A stretch of DNA of 64,000 nt from Cercophora sp. LCS_1 (lineage: Eukaryota; Ascomycota; Sordariomycetes; Sordariales; Lasiosphaeriaceae), in the NCBI GenBank assembly GCA_036250225.1, contig JAPZLL010000028.1, forward strand, positions 388,765 to 452,764. The letters are read 5' to 3'. Within the stretch, counting starts at the first letter, position 1; each line of letters opens with the position of its first letter. A program made the position numbers and the translations under genes. Below the pieces are notes generated by a model that did not search any database, had not been told where the DNA came from, and saw nothing but the letters and a program-made list of their open reading frames with translations. Positions 55,692 through 64,000 of this stretch are shown one piece after another.

Positions 55692-57570
55692 TTAGGTAGC
55701 CATCCAGGTAGACAACGGCGCGCTTACCCGGCCTTCGTAGCATCTGTATCCGCGTTCCACTTCCCCCCACGCTGTTGCTCCTCCACTACTCTTCCACTGT
55801 AGTTTAATAATCATGTAATCATACAGCGATAAGTCCCACAGAATCGCACCGCGGTGCGGGTATGCCTGTACCAGGGAGATTCTCTGCCCGGCATCCTCCA
55901 GGAGCACCGTCTCGTTAACTGGCTGGTCCAGGCCGTCCATACCGGCAGCACATTGGAGATGACGCCATCGCCGGAAGATGTGCCAATACAGGGACGATAC
56001 ATTTAGAAACGTCCACACTTCTTTGTTCTCGAATTCCATACCGTAGCCTAATAGGTGTGCCATAACCTCTGCCTGCAACAGCGCCCGATCCGTAAAGACC
56101 CAGTTCGCAACCTTCATTAGGAACTGCTGTGTTCTGTTGCAATGTCCGTCATCCGCAGAAGGCTGATGCACACCCTCCACCTGATTTCCTCCACCTGATT
56201 CCCTCCGGTTGGATCCTCCCTGAGGACGCCAATCAGTTCCGCTGCAGCGACTGCCCGCTTCCATACTGGATCCTCAACCTTGGTTGCATAATCCGTCACA
56301 TAGTAGACGATTGCCATGGTTCGGCACTGCGTTGCAATGAATGAGATGTCGTGGTTATGTCGAAGCCCCACTGCAATGGCCTTGTTCCATCTGTTCACCA
56401 TACTGTGGCTATGCCGAACCCGCAGCACGCCTTCCTCCGTGAACCCCGTCTTCTCAGCCGGCATCCACGGCGCCTTGAACCGGCACAGCTCGCCCCTCTT
56501 ACTCCCCTGTCACTTGATTGCATATTTCACACACGTCGGGCTATGCGTGTGGATTTGCATAATGCCGGCGCAGAAATTAGCTTCCTCATCGAACGCAGCT
56601 GCGAATTGCTGGCCGTTCCGCATTAGTCGCGATATATCGGACGTCACGGATCTCTCCGCTTGGATGGATACCGAAGCCTCTTGGTCCAAATCCTGTCACC
56701 AATCAGCACGAGCCAGCGTCTAGGAGGCCTTCCACCCAAGCATAGCAGCCCTAGCCGGCAAGAACCCACCTCGGTAAACACGCTATCCACATATTGGACG
56801 ACCCACTCCCTATACTAAACCTGCTCCTCGCCCTGGACATCCCCCAATACCGAACTCAGTTGCATATTCCCCTCAAGCCAGAGCAGGCTGTGCAGGTGGG
56901 GCGAGCCACGCTCGTTGGTCTCGACTGCTCCAAAATACTGACTAATCCGCCCGAACACTGAGTCTTCCCCACCTTTACATAGTATTTGAAGAATATAGAG
57001 ATCTCTCAGTGAAAATAAATCGCCGAGCTCAGAGGGTCTGAGATTACTAGCTGCGTATACTTGTAGCTGGCGTCCAGACTTATTAGAAACGCCTCTGCCT
57101 CTTCTAGATGGCAATTCCAGTATACTACCAGTCTCAGCTTTACCGGGTTGGTCAAATCGTTCGGATTAAGTGTGAACCAGATTGCCGGGATTCCGTGGCA
57201 GATGATGAGGAAGAGGATCTTCCACTATATGACTCTCTGTTGATATGGGCTGTCGGAATCCATAAAGCGACAATCTCCTCAACAGCTAGTTTACCCCCTC
57301 GTCTGTCGTCTTCCCAGAGGCCTCCACCTCAACCTTGGCCGCCTCCAGTCTCTCCAGACTCAGCAACTGTACTATCCGCTCGATATTGGGAAAGTGCTTT
57401 CTCGTCACACTAAGCATGCTTATGCGGCGGTTCCTCGATCTGACTCCCATATTGAACACGAGAAATGCAAAGGCGTGGTGGATAGCGAAGCGACCACTGT
57501 ACCGCTGCAGCACCACTCTGGCCCATTTCTCCAAGCTCATGTTTCGTGACGCGACGAGACTCCTCACCGC
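55692..57570 (-). mobile_element. Helitron relic (Rep / Helitron-like N-terminal region)
   Basis: Minus-strand pieces follow in order. At 57567-57286: LEKWARVVLQRYSGRFAIHH and FLVFNMGVRSRNRRISML. At 57114-56815: FGRISQYFGAVETNERGSPH then LHSLLWLEGNM, which contains the HUH-type Rep motif (HLHSLLW). At 56464-56117: HSMVNRWNKAIAVGLRHNHD and IVYYVTDYATK, holding the conserved Tyr residues. From about 56140 to 55692 is the region preceding the helicase. Frames change several times and are separated by stops, and the PIF1-type helicase domain is missing. It is a decayed rolling-circle transposon on the minus strand. Confidence 0.7.
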
Positions 57571-57799
57571 GGTCTCCGCATCTACACTCGGGATATCACC
57601 TCCTGCCCCGCTTTCGACATATACAATTAAAAAGGTAGCTAGCCTAAAGTAAATTCTTCCGATATCTTGTCAGAAACTTGGCTGCTGACCATATTGTATC
57701 TCCAGTCGGCCTAAGTGGACATGGAATCTGTGCTCGGCTTTGTCATACCTACCTACCTGCTACCCCTGCATCACGGGAGGACCGAGAGCTGGCGAATCC

Positions 57800-59725
57800 C
57801 TAAAAGAAACTCGACCACTCCATCTCGATTGAATCCAGCGCCCGGATGGGAGCCAACAATGACGGATGGCTCTGCACTGGGGCACTGCCGACCACACCTA
57901 GAATCCCAGACTCCTGATCTGGTGGTTTGAACAGCTCCGCAAACCGCTTCGCTTCTAGATCCCCTCCGTATTAGCAAGATAAAATCGGTTGTGTCCCGTC
58001 CCTCGCAGGGAGGGAGGTGAGATCATCGAAAAGGTAGGGTACCAGGGTCGGACTCACCACTCTTGGACCGAAACGTAATCCTTACCCCCGGCGCCGCACC
58101 GACGCAGTGAATCGCCCACCACATCTCCACCGCCTTGGCGACGACCTCGGCCCGGCCGGCCAGATCCTCGGCGTGCCATTCCAGCACCCGCCACTTATCA
58201 CGCCGGGCACCACCACCACCACCACTCAATTCTGCCGTGTCTGCCAGGAACGTCACAGTTACGGTACCCGGCCCCGGACACCCGGGCTGGCCCCCTTCTT
58301 CCTGTTGCCATATCTGCAGCGGTTCGCTCTGGTTCAGGCAAACCACCTCCTGCCGCCGCACCCTCCTCGCCCTGGTTCTCGAGTTGTTGCCGCTACTGTG
58401 ACTACTCCCACTGATACTTGTGGCCTCGGTAATAGTTGTGCCGCCCGTGAGGGTACGGCCGCCGTCGTCGTTGAACAGGGCCAGGACCTCAACCCCCTCA
58501 ATCTCGGCAACGAGCTTGCGGGCACGGACCAGCTCCTCAAACTTTCGCCTTATGCGGAAGCCGTTGAAGTGGTAGCAGGGGTGGGCGACTTGCAGGAGGA
58601 GGTGACTGTCGTCGAGCAGCAGGGTGATGGGGTGCGTGGCGCGGAAGTAGACGTCGGGCGACTCGACTGCGCTGAGGCAGGGCGGGGTGGAGAATGGGAC
58701 TGTATTTTCCAGCAAAGGGGTAAGTTAGCGTTGGATGATTGAAGGCTGGGTGAAAACACAAGAAAAAGGGTAAGTGGGGCATACCTAGGTGCTTGACCCG
58801 GATGGACCCGCCGTTGCAGCTGAACCGCAACATGATGGTTTTTTCGTCACGGGCGGCGACTTGGAGTCCGTCAAGTTTTAGGGTCCGGTATTCCATAGGG
58901 ATGTCGTCACCTTGTAGTGTACTGTGTTGAACATGTTAGAACTGTTTGCATTGTCTGAAGGACGGTTGGACACGTTGGAGCAATCCGACGGGGAGTAGGT
59001 GAGGAGTGAGGAGGCAGAGCATACAGAGTGGCTTTCTGAAGGGTTTTTAAGGCGACATCCACCTCAACGGTCACATCCGTCTCTAGGATATCCCGTAGTT
59101 TGATAGACAAAGCCGCGTTCAGCTCTTGTTCCGTTTGCCGGGCCTCATATTGACGCGCAGCATTCTCGGGAATCGGCACTTGGATGCCGTTTGCTGCTGC
59201 TACTGCTGCTGCTGCTATGCCGTAAGGAGGCGGTGCCATGTCTACTACCGCCCCAGCTTGAGCAGCTTGTGCTAGCAGCATTGGGCTGTCTTGTCCTCCG
59301 TGAACAGGTCCCGGCATCCTCGCCAAGAGGATTCTCATGGTGAGAGGCGTGATGATGAGCGGATAGATTTCGGCGATGCGGCCCCGGATCCCTTGCAGCT
59401 CAGCCGTCTTGAGGGAGGACCAAAAGACGCGACGCAGAGTGCCCTTGCTGGAGAAACGCTCGCTATATCTGTCGAGAAAGTCGCTGCACTCTGTGAGCGC
59501 ATTCTTTATCTCGTTGAATGCGGCAGACGGGATCTGTTGGCCCTCTGGGTTGTTGTTGTTGCTTTCCCTGAGCGCGCTGAGGTCCTGCTTGATCTGGTCC
59601 AACAGGATCCACACCAGCCTCATCTGTTTGGGCGCATTCTGAAGACGGTCAAACAGGACCACGGCCCTGTCGGCGGCGGCGAGGGCCCCCAGCGCAAACG
59701 AGATCAGACCAAAGATCTCGGCCAT
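57800..59725 (-). CDS. Protein with STAND/prion-type helical N-terminal domain, function unknown
   Basis: Exons 59725-59025, 58921-58785, 58699-58058 and 57954-57800 sum to 1635 bases (544 residues), with all phases consistent. The N-terminus MAEIFGLISFALGALAAADR and the following helical region (QMRLVWILLDQIKQDLSALR) look like the N-terminal domains of fungal STAND, SesA or HeLo-type proteins. Then comes an Ala-rich linker, partly coded by a GCA/GCT triplet repeat near 59195-59220. The C-terminal half is mixed and carries a charged WHAEDLAGRAEVVAKAVEMW stretch, with no recognised domain. The last exon (EAKRFAELFKPPDQ) removes an otherwise earlier stop. A role in nonself recognition is only a guess. 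Confidence 0.72.
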
Positions 59726-60613
59726 TTTCCGAAAAAGTGGAAGGGATGAGATCGCCCCTAGTATTGCTTGCCTGCTCTGGCCGACCCACTCAAGGGTTCT
59801 ATGCAAGGTACCTAAGTGAGTAGCGTATGTGAGCCATTTGATTGAGGGACTCTTGTCGTTTTGATGTCGTGTGTCGGTGATGGCTGGAGGACATGTTTGG
59901 CCAATGGGGACAGGAATGGTTGCCTCAAAGCCAAGGCGTCTCTGGTTGGCCGCGCAAGGTCAGCTGGCTCACAGCCACCACAAGACTCGCGCGCGTTCAG
60001 TTGTGACTGCAGGTTGCGCACGCTTTGAGCAAAGCTCAAGGCAAACGGCGAGGCAATTGACGCCACCTTTGACCGGAATAGGCCTGTCCAGACACCCTCT
60101 TAACGGAAAGGCACAGGGGTGGGCCGTTGAGGCATTTTATCGAGACCAATGGTGGACGTAGTCCTCCAGAGCCTTATGCAACAGTTCAATAGTGGCGCCA
60201 TGTTGAGGGAGCCCCACTGGGAGCCTTATGTGACGGGCAATGCTCAATCATGTCATGTAATTATGTCATGGGATGATATCTATATGTAAATTTTGTGCTT
60301 TCCCACCTCGTCCTCGGGTGAAAAAGATGGGGTTTCGTTTCGTTGTTATATTCCGTCCCGAACCGCCAGTTGTTGGTTACCGCAACCCGGGTCCTCGAAC
60401 GAATCGAACGAAACACAGAACTGTCACCACACCTTAGCTAGGCGGCGAATACCAGGGAACATGAGCTATTCACAGGACGTTTCCTCTTCCCGCAGGGCTT
60501 GGTGGGGACCTCTCGCCCGATCCCAGCGAAACCCCGAGCCGCCTGGGATTCTCGTACGGCATTCCCACCCCCCAATTTACCAACCAAGCTGACCAAGCCA
60601 GAGCCGCAACCGA
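59726..60613. other. Intergenic region between divergent genes
   Basis: Holds the promoters of the helical-domain gene (minus) and the MFS gene (plus). Overlapping small frames at 59812-60592 show no motifs. No other feature is evident. Confidence 0.45.
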
Positions 60614-62392
60614 ATGCGCCGCATTATTGATAATGGAAGACTGGTGAAGCGGCTTTTTTGGGTAGGCGCGTCGGGCTTCTTCGCGCGCAGCTACGCCTTC
60701 TTCAGCGGCAACATCATCAAGCTGGAGCTGCTGTACATCTACCCGCCGTGCGGCCGGCTGGACGGCAACCCCGGCATGGCCCTGGACGAGATCGGCCACG
60801 TCGCCGTCGTCGTGAGCATGCTGGTGGTGGGCAACCTCGCCGACCTGTGGGGCCGCAAGCGGCTGTACGGCTACGAGCTGCTCCTCCTGATCGTGGCCAC
60901 GCTTGGCATCGTGCAGGCGTCCGAGGGCTTCCGCGGCACCATGGACATCTACGCCTGGCTCGCCTTTTGGCGCTTCTGTCTGGGCCTCGCCATCGGGGCC
61001 GAGCAGCCGCTGGTGGCCATCATCACGGCGGAGTGGGTCCGCACCAAGTCCCGGGGCCGCATGATGGCCGCCATCTTCGCCGTGCAGCCCCTCGCCCGTC
61101 TGGTTGCCTACGGCGTGGCCCTTGCGGCGCTGCAGACCATCAGCAGCGCAAACGGACTGTCACCCGACACCATCGGCCGTGATGACGGCGGCGACGGCGA
61201 GCTCTCGAAGCGCGTGGCCGACAAGGTGTGGCGGTGGGCAACGGGGCTGGGCATTTTCCCCGCCCTCGTGGCCATTGGGTTCCGCTTTACCATCCCGGAG
61301 ACGCCCCTCTACTACGCCGACATCTTGCTCGACACCGTCAAGGGGGCCAACAAGTCGGCGTGGCTGTATATGACTGCTAGTACTGACAGCCACGACCCGC
61401 CCTCTTCACGCCGGGACACCCTCGAGCCATCACACTCGACACCCATTGCTGAGGATGATGGCGATGGTGACAGCATTGCCAGCGAGACCTTCCGCCGGCG
61501 GAAATGGTACGCCGGGGCTGTGCACTGCCTGCGCACCACGGCGGCCGGGCGCAACCTCGCGCTGCTCTCAGCTCTCTGGATGTTCTCCGACATGGCGTGG
61601 TACTGCCTGTCGATGGAGTCACTCGCGTCGGCGAGCACGCTGTGGCTGGACCGGTCGAAAACATGCTCGGGCGACATGGAGTTCGCCTCCGAGTCCACGG
61701 CCAACCCGTCGCTGTACCGCGAGCTCGAGCACAGCGCGAAGCGCTTCATGCTCGTCGTGTCGATCGGATCGCTCCTCGGCAGCGCTGTCCTCATCGCCGT
61801 CGTCAACCGCGTCCACCGCCGCGTGCTGCTCATGGCCACGTGCGGCGCCCTAGCCGTGCTCTTTCCCATCGCCGGCGCCGTGCTCCTCGGCACGGGCGAG
61901 GAGGGCGCGGCGGCTAACACGGTGGTCGACGTGCTCTTTGGCGTCATGCACTTTTTGTTCGGGCTGGGCCCACGCACCCTCATCCTCATCCTGGCCGCCG
62001 AGCTGTTCCCCACCGTGTACCGGGGCACCTTTTACTCGATTGCGGGCGCGGCCGGGCGCATCGGCACCATCGCCATCCGGCCCGTCATCGGACGGACGAC
62101 GGGTATGGACAACGCCATGGGTATCCGGCTGGTGCTGGTGCTGGTGCTGATGGTGGCGTGTGTGGTGATTTCGTATTTTCTGCCAGAGGTGCAGCGCGTG
62201 TCGAGGCATGACGATACCGAGACGGGGTCGGAGGACGAGGCTAGTGGCAGTGGTGCTGCGAACGTGGCTGAAAAGGGAATCAGAGCGGCGAGGAGGCGGG
62301 CCAGGGGCTGGGTTGCCTCGCTCTTTCCCAAGCTCGAGACAATGACGCTCGAGGAAATTGCGCCGAATCCGCACGAGCGGTCGAGGTCGTAG
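60614..62392 (+). CDS. Major facilitator superfamily transporter, PHO84-like
   Basis: A single exon of 592 residues with about twelve membrane helices. The MFS signature between helices 2 and 3 reads GNLADLWGRKRLYGYE. The segment AEWVRTKSRGRMMAAIFAVQ and the PETPLYY motif before the central loop follow the pattern of inorganic phosphate and organophosphate:H+ symporters rather than sugar porters. The central cytosolic loop (about residues 255-300) is Ser/Asp-rich. The C-terminal tail is charged and Arg-rich. It is likely a plasma-membrane importer of phosphate or a related anion. The coding sequence is notably GC-rich, with C or G in nearly all third positions, unlike the AT-rich DNA downstream. 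Confidence 0.85.
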   Translation: MRRIIDNGRLVKRLFWVGASGFFARSYAFFSGNIIKLELLYIYPPCGRLDGNPGMALDEIGHVAVVVSMLVVGNLADLWGRKRLYGYELLLLIVATLGIVQASEGFRGTMDIYAWLAFWRFCLGLAIGAEQPLVAIITAEWVRTKSRGRMMAAIFAVQPLARLVAYGVALAALQTISSANGLSPDTIGRDDGGDGELSKRVADKVWRWATGLGIFPALVAIGFRFTIPETPLYYADILLDTVKGANKSAWLYMTASTDSHDPPSSRRDTLEPSHSTPIAEDDGDGDSIASETFRRRKWYAGAVHCLRTTAAGRNLALLSALWMFSDMAWYCLSMESLASASTLWLDRSKTCSGDMEFASESTANPSLYRELEHSAKRFMLVVSIGSLLGSAVLIAVVNRVHRRVLLMATCGALAVLFPIAGAVLLGTGEEGAAANTVVDVLFGVMHFLFGLGPRTLILILAAELFPTVYRGTFYSIAGAAGRIGTIAIRPVIGRTTGMDNAMGIRLVLVLVLMVACVVISYFLPEVQRVSRHDDTETGSEDEASGSGAANVAEKGIRAARRRARGWVASLFPKLETMTLEEIAPNPHERSRS

Positions 62393-63050
62393 GGTGGGCT
62401 GACAGGCTTGACCTACAGGTAGATGACGGCAAGACATGAAGCTTTAAATCCCTAGCAGGAGGGGGGGTCTATGTTCCTATTTCAGGGTTTCGACTTAGCT
62501 TAGCATTACTACCATTGCTCTTTCCGTTCTAACAGCATCCTCATCAAACTACAAGTAAATAAATAAATCGAATTTTAAGTAGATAGATAGGTAAAACCTG
62601 CTTTTCACCTTTGCAATGCTGCACGATCCAACCTTTCCAAGTGTTTGCACCTACCAAGAAAAAGAAATCTCTCTCTAGGAGTCGTCGGCCACGCCATCTT
62701 ATAATCGTTTCTCTCGGGCGACCGCGTTTTCTCTATGTTGTGCCTTCATTACAACGGTGTATGTGTTACGGCCTGCTCCAAGTGCTCCAGGGGAGGGCTT
62801 GGCAAAGACAGATCGTAAGAGCGGACAGGGTCCAATGCTCTAGGTAGGGGGGGTGCAAGGTGACTGAGTGAAGGCTAGGGCAACTTTCGAAGGGTGATAC
62901 ACTGTCAAGCAGATTGTAGACTCCAAGGTCCCGGACGATGGGTCTCACTGAGCGATGCTCAAGAACAATGTATTGCTAGTGTGAGGATCTAAGAGTCCTC
63001 ACACAGTTGTGGGCACAACTATTGTATCTATATATATGTAGTGTTTTTCC
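62393..63050. other. Intergenic region downstream of the MFS gene
   Basis: AT-rich with small runs such as TAGATAGATAGG near 62580. No gene is supported. Confidence 0.45.
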
Positions 63051-63226
63051 TGGACCCGAGGTTTTCCTTTCTCGGGACCAGTGGTCCCGAGGTTTCCTTG
63101 CTCTGGGTCCGTCCTAGACCCGGGTACTTTCCGGCCTGGGTCCATTTTCAGTGGTCGTCCTTGGACCCGGGTACTTCTTCGTTCGGGTCCTCTCTTGGAC
63201 TGGGTGCTCCTTCGCTCGGGTCTTCT
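63051..63226. repeat. Array of about five imperfect hairpin units
   Basis: Successive units of about 30-35 bases each have arms like GGACCCG and CGGGTCC around a pyrimidine-rich loop. Examples are TGGACCCGAG...CTCGGGACCA at 63051-63080, AGACCCGGGTACT...CTGGGTCC at about 63116-63143 and GGACCCGGGTACT...CGGGTCC at about 63168-63199. Later units are more diverged. Confidence 0.65.
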
Positions 63227-63542
63227 CTAATTGGTTCCATTGAGGCCTGGCGGAGCGCTATACTCTGGGCTCCACTAATTGGTGCTTGGGGTTGGTCCGT
63301 GCTCCCTCCTTGAGGTTATGATTTGGGTCGTGATACGATTCCCTCCTTCCGAAGGCCTGCAATCCGAAGGCCATTCTGTTGATTATTCAAAAGGTATGTG
63401 CCCCGCTCTTCCGTACGTTCCCCAATCCCTAAAACCTTTCCCTTTTCCTAGTGGGCTGATAATATATTGAGTAAAGTGACGAAATGTCGATTGTAATAAA
63501 AGAAATCTTCTGAATTGGCCCTTGCTTTTTAACCTCTATTCC

Positions 63543-63662
63543 GCGATGAATTTCAGTGAAATTCATCGCTCGACAGGGGGTCTTTGTATGGGGGCGCTCG
63601 GGCCTCCTAAGCGACAGGGGGGGTGAAATTCATCGCTTTGGGAGTGGGGTGAAATTCATCGC
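63543..63662. repeat. Palindrome and direct repeats of TGAAATTCATCGC
   Basis: A perfect 13-base inverted repeat with a one-base centre occupies 63543-63569 (GCGATGAATTTCA, G, TGAAATTCATCGC). The 13-mer occurs again at 63624-63636 and 63650-63662, each preceded by a run of G. This resembles subterminal repeats of a DNA transposon. Confidence 0.75.
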
Positions 63663-64000
63663 CTTCCCCCCCTCCAAATCTGGTGCAACCGGCACGAGCG
63701 AAAAGCGCTTCCCTTGGCGATTACGCCTATCGGTTTCCCTAATTCGTACGACAATAGGTTCGCACGCAATGCCATATCGATCTAAGAGGCCAAAATCTTG
63801 ATGGGGAAGGTGCGTGCGCAAGCTAAGGCCCGGGGAGGAAACGCCCCCAGGCTAAAAATGGGTTAGTCTATTTCCCCCTGCCCAATCATTTTAGGATTAT
63901 TGATAAAGAGGGTATGAAGGCCGATAAGGATTGGGATTGGGAAACCCCATTTTACCATAGGTGCCTCCAAACATCGCATCTTTAATACGAGAGGTTTGGT
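63663..64000. other. Window end, unresolved
   Basis: A minus-strand frame at 63821-63630 (HQDFGLLDRYGIACEPIVV) looks weakly protein-like. A short plus frame near 63895-63981 (DKEGMKADKDWDWETPFYH) does too. Neither has a start or domain I recognise, and both could belong to a transposon that extends beyond the window. Confidence 0.3.

Noticed and set aside
59195..59222. GCA/GCT triplet run as a separate microsatellite feature
   Set aside because: It lies in frame inside the helical-domain gene and encodes part of its Ala-rich linker, so it is described there.
1..64000. CRISPR arrays, rRNA genes, phage or bacterial operons
   Set aside because: No regularly spaced repeats, rRNA-like stretches or Shine-Dalgarno-linked gene runs; intron structure shows a fungal nuclear origin.

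Overview
The window is nuclear DNA of a filamentous ascomycete, most likely a Sordariomycete. Signs of this are short 45-65 base GT-AG introns with CTAAC/CTGAC branch sites, fungus-only families (LtrA-like membrane protein, Zn2Cys6 regulator, short secreted tyrosinases, highly reducing PKS, STAND-type proteins) and relics of fungal transposons. I cannot name the species. Exon joins were worked out by hand, using reading-frame agreement and family motifs.

Layout. 0-9.9 kb: small secreted Cys protein, secreted M28 peptidase, membrane-anchored beta-propeller lectin, seven-helix membrane protein, tyrosinase 1. 9.9-23 kb: LtrA-like protein, C2H2 zinc-finger regulator, second small secreted protein, amino-acid permease, tyrosinase 2. 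23-25.5 kb: a decayed, 5'-truncated pseudogene. 26-46.5 kb: a likely secondary-metabolite locus with an FAD monooxygenase, a 2533-residue highly reducing PKS (KS-AT-DH-MT-ER-KR-ACP), a Zn2Cys6 regulator and a divergently transcribed P450. A block at 38.3-42.5 kb splits this locus; it holds a TIR element, an AT-rich relic and a broken STAND/NLR gene. 47-57.6 kb: mostly damaged genes (ABC transporter, SDR, DUF6594-like, a Helitron) around one intact GH5 endoglucanase. 57.8-62.4 kb: an intact gene with a helical, STAND-like N-terminus and a PHO84-like MFS transporter. 62.4-64 kb: repeat-rich DNA with hairpin arrays.

How the genes may work together (inference). The PKS, FMO and P450 would build and oxidise a reduced polyketide under the Zn2Cys6 regulator. 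The secreted tyrosinases, peptidase, endoglucanase and lectin fit a plant- or litter-associated lifestyle. Damaged STAND-like and transposon sequence around the intact genes suggests a fast-evolving accessory region.
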